Below, one piece after another: positions 9,402-17,722 of a stretch of DNA of 63,731 nucleotides (the first letter of the stretch is position 1; every line of letters starts with the position of its first letter). This stretch comes from Bacteroidales bacterium (lineage in GTDB: Bacteria > Bacteroidota > Bacteroidia > Bacteroidales > UBA932): contig JAKSKE010000004.1 of assembly GCA_024401895.1 (NCBI GenBank), forward strand, positions 1-63,731. The letters run 5' to 3'. The position numbers were made by a program, and so were the translations under genes. Under the pieces are notes generated by a model that ran no database searches, was not told the origin of the DNA, and saw nothing but the letters and a program-made list of their open reading frames with translations.

Positions 9402-10691
9402 CTAATAGCCCGGCTTCTCGAGCAGAGCGAACATATTCTTTTTGTAAGCCTCTACGCCGGGCTGGTTGAACGGGTTGACTCCCAGCATATAGGCACTTAC
9501 TCCGCAGGCGAATTCAAAGAAGAAGAACAGAGCTCCCAGATTTGCCTCGTCGATTTGTTCAATACATATTTCCATCTGCGGCACGCCGCCGTCGATATGA
9601 GCCTTTGCCGTTCCCAGACGGGCCATTTCGTTGCAGTGTCCGACCCTCTTGCCGGCAAGGTAGTTGAGCTGGTCGAGGTCGAGTTCGTCTTCGCAGATGC
9701 GGACCTCGCGCAGAGCCTTCTCTACGCAAAGGACGGTTTCGAAGAGAATGCGCTCACCGTCCTGGATGTATTGTCCCATAGAATGCAGGTCGGTAGTGTA
9801 AGTGAGGCTTGCGGGGAAGATACCCTTTCCGTCCTTGCCTTCGGACTCTCCGAACAGCTGTTTCCACCATTCTCCCAGGTACTGCATACGGGGGTTGAAG
9901 GAAACCAGAATCTCGACTTTCTTGCCGAGTTCGGAATAAAGGCAGTTGCGCATTGCGGCATACCTGAGAGCAGAGTCGTCGCCATTGACCAGAGCCTCCA
10001 TTTCACTGGCGGCACCGCGCACCAAAGCCCTTATGTCGTAGCCTGCCACGGCGATGGGCAACAGCCCAACCGGGGTAAGGACAGAGAATCTTCCGCCCAC
10101 GTTGTCGGGCACGACGAAACTGCAGTAGCCTTCCTTGCCGGCCAGGGTCTTGAGGGCGCCCTTGTGAGCGTCGGTGATGGCCACGATGCGCTCGGCGGCA
10201 CGGTCTCTACCGTATTTGTCTTCGATGAATTTCTTCACAAGACGGAAGGCCACTGCCGGTTCGGTAGTAGTTCCCGACTTGGAGATGACTATACAGGCAA
10301 CGTTGCTCTGCTGCGCAAGGTCCAGCAGCTGGGCGTGATATTCCTCGCACAGGCAGTTGCCGGCGAACACTACCCGGGGAGCATCGGTCCTTTGCAGAAA
10401 CGAATGTCCAAGGGCTTCCAGGGCGCATTTCGCACCCAGATAGGAACCGCCTATGCCTATTACAATCACAAGGTTGACACCAAGTGTTTTCCATTGGTCC
10501 CTGACGGTTTCGATATTCTGGAAGTCATCCTCTGAAATTTCTGCCGGAAGGGATTTCCATCCGGTGAACTCACTGCCTGCACCGGCACCCCGGAGCAGGA
10601 TGGCACGGCTGTTTTGAGCCTTTATTTCATACTCCTTTAGAAGAGCCCGGTCAACGAACGAATCGCAACCGCTGTAATTGAATTTTATCAT
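9402..10691 (-). CDS. pgi: Glucose-6-phosphate isomerase
   Basis: 429-residue short-form phosphoglucose isomerase interconverting glucose-6-P and fructose-6-P. Visible motifs are the sugar-phosphate loop VIGIGGSYLGAK, ISKSGTTTEPAVAFR, the family signature VGGRFSVLTPVGLLPIA, and GQYIQDG with a C-terminal NPFNQPGVEAYKK carrying the active-site Lys. The length fits the Bacillus/Bacteroidetes short form rather than the 550-residue enterobacterial form. I use the ATG at 10691 (MIKFNY) because the longer GTG start adds a basic stretch without homology. A -7 box TATTTTTG on the minus strand at 10719-10726 lies about 28 nt upstream and supports that start. It leads the transcript with the DUF486 and COG0523 genes. 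Confidence 0.96.
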   Translation of the reverse strand: MIKFNYSGCDSFVDRALLKEYEIKAQNSRAILLRGAGAGSEFTGWKSLPAEISEDDFQNIETVRDQWKTLGVNLVIVIGIGGSYLGAKCALEALGHSFLQRTDAPRVVFAGNCLCEEYHAQLLDLAQQSNVACIVISKSGTTTEPAVAFRLVKKFIEDKYGRDRAAERIVAITDAHKGALKTLAGKEGYCSFVVPDNVGGRFSVLTPVGLLPIAVAGYDIRALVRGAASEMEALVNGDDSALRYAAMRNCLYSELGKKVEILVSFNPRMQYLGEWWKQLFGESEGKDGKGIFPASLTYTTDLHSMGQYIQDGERILFETVLCVEKALREVRICEDELDLDQLNYLAGKRVGHCNEMARLGTAKAHIDGGVPQMEICIEQIDEANLGALFFFFEFACGVSAYMLGVNPFNQPGVEAYKKNMFALLEKPGY

Positions 10692-10784
10692 CTTTTTTTT
10701 GAATAAACGTAAATCCCACAAAAATAATAATTAAATTTGAGAATTGCTTTTGAAACCGCGACTTAATTGAAACAGTAAATAATT

Positions 10785-11624
10785 ATGAAGAGACTAATTG
10801 CAAGCGCCGTTTTCACGGCAGCGATCCTGCTTTCGGCGAACCTTTGCGCCCAAACCGCACAGAAGAACAATTTTCCCAAACTGAAACAGAAAGGCAAGAC
10901 GGCTATCGTAGCACACCGGGGATTCTGGAAATGCGAAGAGGCCGGATTCAGCGAAAACTCCATCGCCGCCCTGAAGGCCGCACAGGACAACTGCTGCTGG
11001 GGCAGCGAATGCGACGTTCACATTACTGCCGACGACATTGTAATAGTGAACCACAACAACGACATCAACGGCAAGCTCATCTGGGACAGCAAGTACTCCG
11101 ACTTCGACTCCGACCTTCTGCCCAACGGCGAAAAGAGGCCTACGCTAGACCAGTACCTGGACCAGCTGGCCAAGAGCAAGAACACCGTTCTGGTCATTGA
11201 ATTCAAGATTCAGAAAAGCGACGCGCGCGAAGACCTTATGATTGCCAAGACCGTGGAAGCCCTCAAGGCCAAAGGCCTGTACGATCCCAAGCGCGTGGCT
11301 TTCATATCCTTCAGCAGGCACGCCTGCCGCAGAATCGCTGCCGACTACCCCGAATTCACGAACCAGTACCTGAGCGGCAGAATCACGCCCGAAGTGCTGG
11401 AGAGCGAGGGAATCAACGGCTTGGACTACCACTACAGCAATTTCATAAGCAACCCCGAATTCGTTGCCGATGCCCATTCCCGCGGAATGTCGGTGAATGC
11501 CTGGACCGTGGATGACCGGGAGAATATTCAGAAAATGATTGACCTGGGAGTGGACCAGATTACTTCCAACGAGCCCCTCACGGTAAGGGAACTCTTGGGA
11601 AAGAAGGAATTCAAGAAAAAATAG
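10785..11624 (+). CDS. Secreted glycerophosphodiester phosphodiesterase (GDPD)
   Basis: 279-residue enzyme with a signal peptide (cleavage near ANLCAQ). It hydrolyses glycerophosphodiesters to glycerol-3-phosphate and an alcohol. Core GDPD residues are visible: AHRGFW with catalytic His, FSENSIAALK with Glu-Asn, SECDVHITADD with metal-binding Glu and Asp, VNHNNDI with the second His, a Lys in VLVIEFK, and VNAWTVDD near the C-terminus. The order and spacing match the TIM-barrel family. It is divergent from pgi, and its stop directly abuts the convergent M28-like gene. Periplasmic or outer-membrane location is inferred from the signal peptide. Confidence 0.93.
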   Translation: MKRLIASAVFTAAILLSANLCAQTAQKNNFPKLKQKGKTAIVAHRGFWKCEEAGFSENSIAALKAAQDNCCWGSECDVHITADDIVIVNHNNDINGKLIWDSKYSDFDSDLLPNGEKRPTLDQYLDQLAKSKNTVLVIEFKIQKSDAREDLMIAKTVEALKAKGLYDPKRVAFISFSRHACRRIAADYPEFTNQYLSGRITPEVLESEGINGLDYHYSNFISNPEFVADAHSRGMSVNAWTVDDRENIQKMIDLGVDQITSNEPLTVRELLGKKEFKKK

Positions 11625-12569
11625 TCAGCGTTTGAACGCCTCCAGGAACCGGCGCAGAAGCTCGACCCGGCAGGCAAATACAGGATAATTCAAGGTCGCA
11701 GGCAAGTCTGTGACCTTGTTTGTATTGTCGGTTATGCCCGAGGTCCACAGCATAACGGGGATTCCGTGGTTCAGAAAGACCTTCTGGTCACCTATCCGGC
11801 GGTAGAACAGGTCGGTAAAGTCGCGGCTGCCGTAGTAGTTGTCCTCGATCCTGAGTCCCAGGGAGTGAATGTTGTTCTGCAGCATAAGGCCGGGATAATG
11901 GCGCTTGTCGCCCAGCACAATGACATATCGGCGCCAGCGGCTGTGCACGGGCGAAAGAGTGCTGCCTATTATGTCGATATTGACCATCAGCCTAATCATA
12001 TCGGGCCTTACGACACGGCCGTCGGGAGTGCGCAGAGCGCCGCGGGAAAGTTCTTTCCAGAATGCCTGCGACCCGCTGAATCCGGCGTTGCGGCCGTCGA
12101 AGGCGACGAAAATCACCGAAGGCCCGGTGGCGGAGAGGGAATCGGCCAGAGACACAAGTGCGGCAAGGCCCGAGGCATTGCTGTCGGCGCCGGGATAAAT
12201 CTTTCCGGAAAGGCGGCCGAGCCCGTCGATGCTGCTGCCTACGATTATGTAGCTGTCGCGCAGGGGACCCTGGCGGAAGCCTACGATGTTGCGGCCGAAC
12301 ATTCCGTTATGCTCGAACTCGTGTATGTAGGAGAAACCCAGAGGCTGGAGACCGCAGCCCCGGAACCGGTTGCGAAGGTAGGCCGTGGAATGGAATTTTC
12401 CGCTTCCTCCGAACCCCCTGCCCTGCTGGATGGAATCGCAGAAGAACTCCACTTCGTCCCGGAGGGCACTTTCGAGCTTTCCGAGGTTGGGGCCGTACTG
12501 TGCCCGGGAGAGAGGACCCGTCGAAAAGAGGAGGACGGATACGAGGAAAAATAATCTAGGAAAACTCAC
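11625..12569 (-). CDS. Secreted M28-like protein lacking catalytic and zinc-ligand residues (probable pseudoenzyme)
   Basis: 314-residue protein with a signal peptide and a GTG start; no closer ATG would keep that signal. The fold follows zinc peptidase family M28: IIVGSSIDGLG aligns with the usual AHxDS strand, YPGADSNASGLAALVSLAD with the bridging-Asp motif, VIFVAFDGRNAGFSGSQAF with the DGEExGLxGS motif, and MVNIDIIG with the third Asp. The usual His of strand one is Ser113, the catalytic Glu and its neighbouring zinc-binding Glu are Arg160 and Asn161, and the final YHT-type His is absent near ITDNTNKVTD. Asp115, Asp129 and Asp199 remain. It probably binds rather than cleaves a ligand. Fold assignment is good; loss of activity is inferred. 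Confidence 0.8.
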   Translation of the reverse strand: MSFPRLFFLVSVLLFSTGPLSRAQYGPNLGKLESALRDEVEFFCDSIQQGRGFGGSGKFHSTAYLRNRFRGCGLQPLGFSYIHEFEHNGMFGRNIVGFRQGPLRDSYIIVGSSIDGLGRLSGKIYPGADSNASGLAALVSLADSLSATGPSVIFVAFDGRNAGFSGSQAFWKELSRGALRTPDGRVVRPDMIRLMVNIDIIGSTLSPVHSRWRRYVIVLGDKRHYPGLMLQNNIHSLGLRIEDNYYGSRDFTDLFYRRIGDQKVFLNHGIPVMLWTSGITDNTNKVTDLPATLNYPVFACRVELLRRFLEAFKR

Positions 12570-12611
12570 TATTCGCAGAAAGGTATTATCTTTGCAAATA
12601 TAGTTATTTTT

Positions 12612-14648
12612 ATGAGAAAGACCGCAGCTATTATAATCCTATTGACGTTTGCCTGCCTGAATGCCGGGGCCCAGTGGGACAAGGAAGTTTTCTCCATCCG
12701 CGGTCAGGTCGCCCTTCAGGAGGGCAAATACTCCAAGGCCATACAGCATTTCAACATTCTGGCAAGGCTCGACTCCACCGACTACTGGACCTTTTTCTAC
12801 CGCGGGATAGCCAAATACAACTTGGGAGACGTACGCGGAGCCCTGACCGACTTCGACAGCAGCATAAGGCTGAATCCGGTCTTCACCAACGGCTATCACT
12901 TCAGGGGAATAACCTACAGCCGGTTCGGCCAGTACGACAAGGCCTTCACCGATTTCCAGAGCGCCATAGACCTTCGCCCGGGGAACATAGGAATCTACTT
13001 CAGCCGCGGCGTTGCCAATTTCCTTTCCCAGAATTTCGAGGATGCGCTGAAAGACTTCGACTTCTACATAAGCCGAGAGGCCTCCGACGCATCGGCTTAC
13101 CTGAACCGGGGAGCCACGAAACTGTTCCTGAAAGATACGCTGAGCGCGCTCGAAGACTATAACAAGGCCATAAGGCTGAACTTCCGCGATGCCGAGGGCT
13201 ATATGCGCCGGGGGCGGCTGTATGCCGCGCAGAACCGATTCGACGAAGCCATCAAAGATATGAGCAAGGCCATAGAATATGAACCGGACAACAGTCTGGC
13301 ATATTTCACGAGAGCCATAATGTTCCACGAATCCTCGAACTACAATGCGGCTATGGAGGACTTCAACAAGGTGCTGGAGATGGAGCCGGGCAATGCCCTC
13401 ACTCTGTTCAACCGGTCTCTGCTGAACGCGCGGGTGGGTAATTTCGAGGATGCCCTGGACGATATGGACCGGGTCATAGCCATAAACCCCGACAACGTGC
13501 TGGCCCACTACAACAGAGGCGCCGTATATATGGAGCTGGGGCGCTACCAGGATGCCATAGACGACTACACCCGGGCCATTGCCCTGTACCCCGACTTTGC
13601 CAATGCCTATATGAGCCGGTCCATTGCCGAAAGCCGGCTGGGACGCAGCAGCGCATCGAAGTCGGACTACAACACCGCCCGGAAGAAAATTGCCGAATAC
13701 AAGGAAGCCAACCGCAAGAACTTCGGCAGCTATGCCGACACCACAAAGAAATACAGCGCGCTGCTGGAGTTTGACGCCGAGTTCGCCAAAAAGGATTTCA
13801 ACAACGAACTGGTTCAGAGCCGGGACATTGACGTAGCCCTGCGTCCGCTATACAAATTCGTGCTCACCGGCAGTGAAACCTCCGACCCCAGCGCTCTCGA
13901 CAACCGGTACGAGAACCTGCTTCTGGAACGCTTCAAGAACAACTCCCCCATTGCCGTGAGCCTTACCAACAGTACCGGCCAGGAAGCCGTTGACCTGGAG
14001 CACAGCATAGGCTACATTCTTGCCGGCGACAGTTCGAGCGGAGCGGGCAAAAGGAAGCTGACAAGTGCACAGGAACATTTCCTGAAGGGGCTCAACGACA
14101 TTGCCAACAAACAGTTCAACAATGCCCTGGAGCATTTCGACACAGCCATAGAGCAAGCCTCCGACAAAGACGAAAAAGACAGGTACAGCCGTCTGTACAA
14201 GGCATTCTACCTTATGGGCAGGGCGGTTCTGAGGGCCGAGATGATAGAATTCATAGCCAACATTCAGAACAATGTGAGCACTTTGAATATGGATGACAAG
14301 GGCGTGGCCCGAACCAGAGTCAAAGACCATATCACCAACGATTTCGACTATTCCGAAGCCATTGAAGACCTGAAGCAGGCGGCGGCCATTCTGCCAATGT
14401 TCCCCTTCATTCACTTTGACCTCGGAAACCTGTACACCGTTTCGAACAACCCGGTCGAGGCCATAGACAATTACACCAAAGCAATCGAAAGCTACCCTGC
14501 AATGGGAGACGCATACCTGAACCGCGGACTGGTGCAGATTATGGTGAAAGAGACCGAAAAGGGCTGCATAGACCTGTCCAAAGCCGGGGAACTGGGAATC
14601 CGCGACGCCTACGGGATGATCTCGAAATACTGCAAGACCAATGAGTAA
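12612..14648 (+). CDS. Secreted tetratricopeptide-repeat protein
   Basis: 678-residue protein with a signal peptide (ends near LNAGAQW) followed by about ten consecutive TPR units (34-residue period, signatures such as YYRGIAKYNLGDVRGALTDF and AYMSRSIAESRLGRSSAS) to about residue 360. A charged linker follows, then two or three more TPRs near the C-terminus (FPFIHFDLGNLYTVSNNPVEAI and AYLNRGLVQIMVKE). TPR superhelices bind peptides or scaffold periplasmic complexes. No enzymatic motif is seen. Its last 8 nt overlap the start of the MBL hydrolase gene, indicating coupled translation, and the ABC exporter follows. A TATCTTTG -7 box lies at 12587-12594. Confidence 0.88.
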   Translation: MRKTAAIIILLTFACLNAGAQWDKEVFSIRGQVALQEGKYSKAIQHFNILARLDSTDYWTFFYRGIAKYNLGDVRGALTDFDSSIRLNPVFTNGYHFRGITYSRFGQYDKAFTDFQSAIDLRPGNIGIYFSRGVANFLSQNFEDALKDFDFYISREASDASAYLNRGATKLFLKDTLSALEDYNKAIRLNFRDAEGYMRRGRLYAAQNRFDEAIKDMSKAIEYEPDNSLAYFTRAIMFHESSNYNAAMEDFNKVLEMEPGNALTLFNRSLLNARVGNFEDALDDMDRVIAINPDNVLAHYNRGAVYMELGRYQDAIDDYTRAIALYPDFANAYMSRSIAESRLGRSSASKSDYNTARKKIAEYKEANRKNFGSYADTTKKYSALLEFDAEFAKKDFNNELVQSRDIDVALRPLYKFVLTGSETSDPSALDNRYENLLLERFKNNSPIAVSLTNSTGQEAVDLEHSIGYILAGDSSSGAGKRKLTSAQEHFLKGLNDIANKQFNNALEHFDTAIEQASDKDEKDRYSRLYKAFYLMGRAVLRAEMIEFIANIQNNVSTLNMDDKGVARTRVKDHITNDFDYSEAIEDLKQAAAILPMFPFIHFDLGNLYTVSNNPVEAIDNYTKAIESYPAMGDAYLNRGLVQIMVKETEKGCIDLSKAGELGIRDAYGMISKYCKTNE

Positions 14649-15447
14649 GATTATTTTTAAGAGCCTGAGCAGCGGAAGTTGCGGCAACTGCTACTACCTT
14701 GCAATCGCCGATGACAACGGCGGCAGGATTCCGATTCTCATCGACGCAGGAGTGAGCCCCCGCCGGTTCAAGAAGGAAATGATGCTCCACGGCATAAGCG
14801 CCGAAGAAGTGCGGGGCATTCTCATAACCCACGACCATATGGACCATATACGGTCTCTGGGGTCCTACTGCAAACACCACCGGTGGCCCGTATGGGCTAC
14901 CCCGAAGCTCCATCAGGCCCTGGCCGGACACACAATGACCCGCCTGCAGATAGCCCATTACCGGAAGGAACTGCAGGACGGATGGAACGAGATTGTACCC
15001 GGCCGAATAAAGGTCCGCTGGTTCGAAGTGCCTCACGACGCTACCCAGACCGTAGGATACGCCATTATGCTGGACGACTTCAAGTTTGTGATTATGACCG
15101 ATTTGGGCCGGATGACCGCAGAAGGAATGGCCTACGCTTCGCAGGCCGACGCAGTGGTCATTGAATCGAACTACGACCTGGAGATGCTGCGCAACGGCCC
15201 CTACCCGGTGGAACTGCAGGACAGGATTTGCCTGGGAAACGGGCATCTGAGCAACGACGAGTGTGCCCGGGCCATAAGGGAATTCTGGCACGAATCGCTG
15301 GGATTCGTGTTCCTGTGCCATTTGAGCGAGCACAACAACACCCCCGAACTTGCCCTGGAATGCAGCCGGGGCAGCATAAATTCCCCAACCAGGCTCATAG
15401 CCCTGCCAAGAGAGCGGGCATCTGAGCTTTTTTCGTTATCTTTGTAG
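14641..15447 (+). CDS. MBL-fold metallo-hydrolase of the YycJ/WalJ type
   Basis: 268-residue cytoplasmic metallo-beta-lactamase-fold protein. It opens with SLSSGSCGNCYYL, typical of YycJ-like proteins. The metal motif is THDHMDHI (HxHxDH), followed by VIMTDLG, AVVIESNYDLEML and NGHLSNDECARAI, which carries the downstream metal ligand. YycJ/WalJ family members are predicted 5'-3' exonucleases linked to cell-wall and DNA-repair phenotypes in Firmicutes, but the substrate in Bacteroidetes is not established. Its start codon lies inside the end of the TPR gene (8-nt overlap). Confidence 0.9.
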   Translation: MSKIIFKSLSSGSCGNCYYLAIADDNGGRIPILIDAGVSPRRFKKEMMLHGISAEEVRGILITHDHMDHIRSLGSYCKHHRWPVWATPKLHQALAGHTMTRLQIAHYRKELQDGWNEIVPGRIKVRWFEVPHDATQTVGYAIMLDDFKFVIMTDLGRMTAEGMAYASQADAVVIESNYDLEMLRNGPYPVELQDRICLGNGHLSNDECARAIREFWHESLGFVFLCHLSEHNNTPELALECSRGSINSPTRLIALPRERASELFSLSL

Positions 15448-15465
15448 GATTATAGTCCGACTTTT

Positions 15466-17295
15466 ATGAAAGCCTTTTGGAAAATAGTTGCCGAATATGT
15501 GCGCCCGTATTTCAAATACCTGTTCGGGTCTGTGCTGTTCAATATGCTGGCGGCTCTGTTCAACGTCTTTTCATTCACCCTCCTCATACCCATTCTCAAA
15601 ATTCTGTTCAACGTAGGCGACGCAGGCTACAGCTTCACTCCCTGGCACGCGGGAATGCCGTTCACCGAGGTTACGGGCAATGCCTATTACTACGTTTCGG
15701 TACTTGTAGAGAAATTCGGCGCCAGCAGAATTATGCTTTGGCTCTGCCTCTTCTTCTGCGTGGTCACGTTCATTAAGACATCGCTGTACTTTGCATCGTC
15801 GGCCATTATGGTACCCATAAGGAACGGCGTTGTGAGGGACCTCAGAAACCGCATTTACGCCAAGATAGTGAGCCTGCCCATAGGATTCTTCTCACAGGAG
15901 AGGAAGGGCGACATCATAGCCCGTATGAGCGGAGACGTGCAGGAGGTGGAGAATTCCATTACCGGAGGACTCGAGATGCTGGTCAAGAACCCCATCCTCA
16001 TTTTCATATATATGTACGTGATGTTCAGGATGAGCTGGGTGCTCACCCTGTTCACCATTGTGTTCGGACCGCTGGTGATAGGTATAATGTCGGCCATCGG
16101 CCGAAGGCTTAAAGCCGATTCAAAGGAAGCGCAGCAGTACTGGTCGGACACTATGAGTCAGGTGGACGAGACGCTGGGAGGATTGAGGGTGATAAAGGCC
16201 TTCCTGGCCGAAGGGAAAATGAACGCCCGCTTCGCGCAGATTACCGACCGGATGCGCCGCAAGAACAATCAGGTTGTAATAAGGCAGTCCAGCGCGCATC
16301 CCGTGAGCGAGTTCCTGGGCAGTACTATGATAGCCATAGTGATGTGGTTCGGGGGCACTCTCATCCTGGACGACAAGGCCGTGATTGACGCCCCTTCGTT
16401 TATGTCCTACCTGCTTATCCTGTACAGCGTGATTCAGCCCATCAAGGATTTCTCGAAGGCTATATACGGCATCCCCCGCGGACTTGCCTGTATGGAGCGC
16501 ATCAACGTGATTCTGGACGCCGACAGCAATATAGAGGAAATTGAGAACCCCAGAGAGATAAAGTCGTTCGAAGACTGCATAAGTTTCAGGAACGTTAGTT
16601 TCTCCTACGGGAACGGGAAGGAGATTCTCAAGGACATCGACCTGGACATACCCAAGGGCCGGACAGTTGCCCTGGTGGGGGCGTCGGGAGCCGGAAAAAC
16701 CACGCTGGTTGACCTGATTCCCCGTTTCTACGACGCCTGCGAAGGCTGCATAAGCATCGACGGAATTCCTATCAAGGATTTGAAGATAAGCGATTTGCGC
16801 TCGCTTATGGGAAATGTCAACCAGGACCCTATTCTCTTTAACGACACTATTTTCAACAACATTGCCTTCGGCGTTGAAAACGCCACTATGGAGCAGGTTG
16901 AAGCCGCGGCCAGGATTGCCAACGCACACGACTTCATAATGGAGAAGCCCGAGGGTTATATGGCCAACATAGGCGACCGCGGGTGCAAGCTCTCGGGAGG
17001 CCAGCGGCAGAGAATCAGCATTGCCCGGGCCATACTCAAGAATCCCCCCATACTTATCCTGGACGAGGCGACCGCAGCTTTGGACACCGAGTCGGAGAGA
17101 AGCGTACAGGAGGCTCTGGAAAAACTTATGCAGAACCGTACCACCATTGCCATAGCCCACAGGCTGAGCACAATCAAGGACGCCGACGAAATAATTGTGA
17201 TGGACGAAGGACGCATAGTGGAGAGGGGCCGTCACGAAGAGCTTCTGGCTTTGGGTGGATATTACAAAAAGCTCAACGATATGCAAAGTCTCTGA
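15466..17295 (+). CDS. ABC exporter, fused permease/ATPase (MsbA-like)
   Basis: 609-residue half-transporter that probably acts as a homodimer. The N-terminal ~340 residues form a six-helix ABC exporter transmembrane domain with coupling segments (PIGFFSQERKGDIIARMSGDVQEVEN is diagnostic for type IV exporters). The C-terminal nucleotide-binding domain has Walker A GASGAGKTT, signature LSGGQRQRISIARA, Walker B ILILDEATAALD and switch His in AIAHRLSTI. Sequence resembles lipid A/phospholipid flippases, but the cargo is not determined. A TATCTTTG -7 box at 15437-15444 provides a likely own promoter. Confidence 0.93.
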   Translation: MKAFWKIVAEYVRPYFKYLFGSVLFNMLAALFNVFSFTLLIPILKILFNVGDAGYSFTPWHAGMPFTEVTGNAYYYVSVLVEKFGASRIMLWLCLFFCVVTFIKTSLYFASSAIMVPIRNGVVRDLRNRIYAKIVSLPIGFFSQERKGDIIARMSGDVQEVENSITGGLEMLVKNPILIFIYMYVMFRMSWVLTLFTIVFGPLVIGIMSAIGRRLKADSKEAQQYWSDTMSQVDETLGGLRVIKAFLAEGKMNARFAQITDRMRRKNNQVVIRQSSAHPVSEFLGSTMIAIVMWFGGTLILDDKAVIDAPSFMSYLLILYSVIQPIKDFSKAIYGIPRGLACMERINVILDADSNIEEIENPREIKSFEDCISFRNVSFSYGNGKEILKDIDLDIPKGRTVALVGASGAGKTTLVDLIPRFYDACEGCISIDGIPIKDLKISDLRSLMGNVNQDPILFNDTIFNNIAFGVENATMEQVEAAARIANAHDFIMEKPEGYMANIGDRGCKLSGGQRQRISIARAILKNPPILILDEATAALDTESERSVQEALEKLMQNRTTIAIAHRLSTIKDADEIIVMDEGRIVERGRHEELLALGGYYKKLNDMQSL

Positions 17296-17296
17296 T

Positions 17297-17719
17297 ATGA
17301 AAGGCAAGATTATATTCCACAGGATTCTCTTCATTCTATATCTTGCCGCAGTGGTTTGGCTGTGTATGCACAACTTTAAAAGTGCCATACATATTCCGTA
17401 CACCATTGCCGGTCTGCCAAGCGACAAGGTAGTGCATTTCTGTATGTTCTTCCCCTTCCCTCTGCTTGCCTACATTTCGTATGAGCGCACGAAGCCCGGG
17501 ATTGGACAGACCTTGCTGTTTTTGGGAGCAACGCTGCTGCTGGGAATAATTCTGGCGGCCGGCACCGAATTCGCCCAGAGTTTCCTGCCCTACCGCACCG
17601 CCGACTACGAAGACCTGTACGCCGATGCCGCCGGGCTGGTTCTGAGTGCGATCATTGTGCTCATTGCAGACATCAGGCTGGGCAGCCGCAAAAAGACAAA
17701 AACCAAAAGAAAACACTGA
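17297..17719 (+). CDS. VanZ-family membrane protein
   Basis: 140-residue membrane protein with four helices and the VanZ-like signature DKVVHFCMFFPFPLLAY, then ILAAGTEFAQSFLPYRTADYEDLYADAAGLVL. The GTEFxQ and R-DYxDxxAN/DxxG pattern is characteristic. The ATG at 17297, one nt after the ABC-transporter stop, is used; an upstream in-frame ATG overlaps the transporter and adds soluble residues. VanZ relatives modify glycopeptide susceptibility in Gram-positives, but the biochemical role here is unknown. It is co-transcribed with the ABC exporter and followed after 3 nt by the amidase-like gene. Confidence 0.88.
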   Translation: MKGKIIFHRILFILYLAAVVWLCMHNFKSAIHIPYTIAGLPSDKVVHFCMFFPFPLLAYISYERTKPGIGQTLLFLGATLLLGIILAAGTEFAQSFLPYRTADYEDLYADAAGLVLSAIIVLIADIRLGSRKKTKTKRKH

Positions 17720-17722
17720 AAT

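Noticed and set aside
16120..17427. 435-codon minus-strand frame across the ABC exporter
   Set aside because: Shadow of the exporter gene, whose Walker A, signature and Walker B motifs are all on the plus strand.
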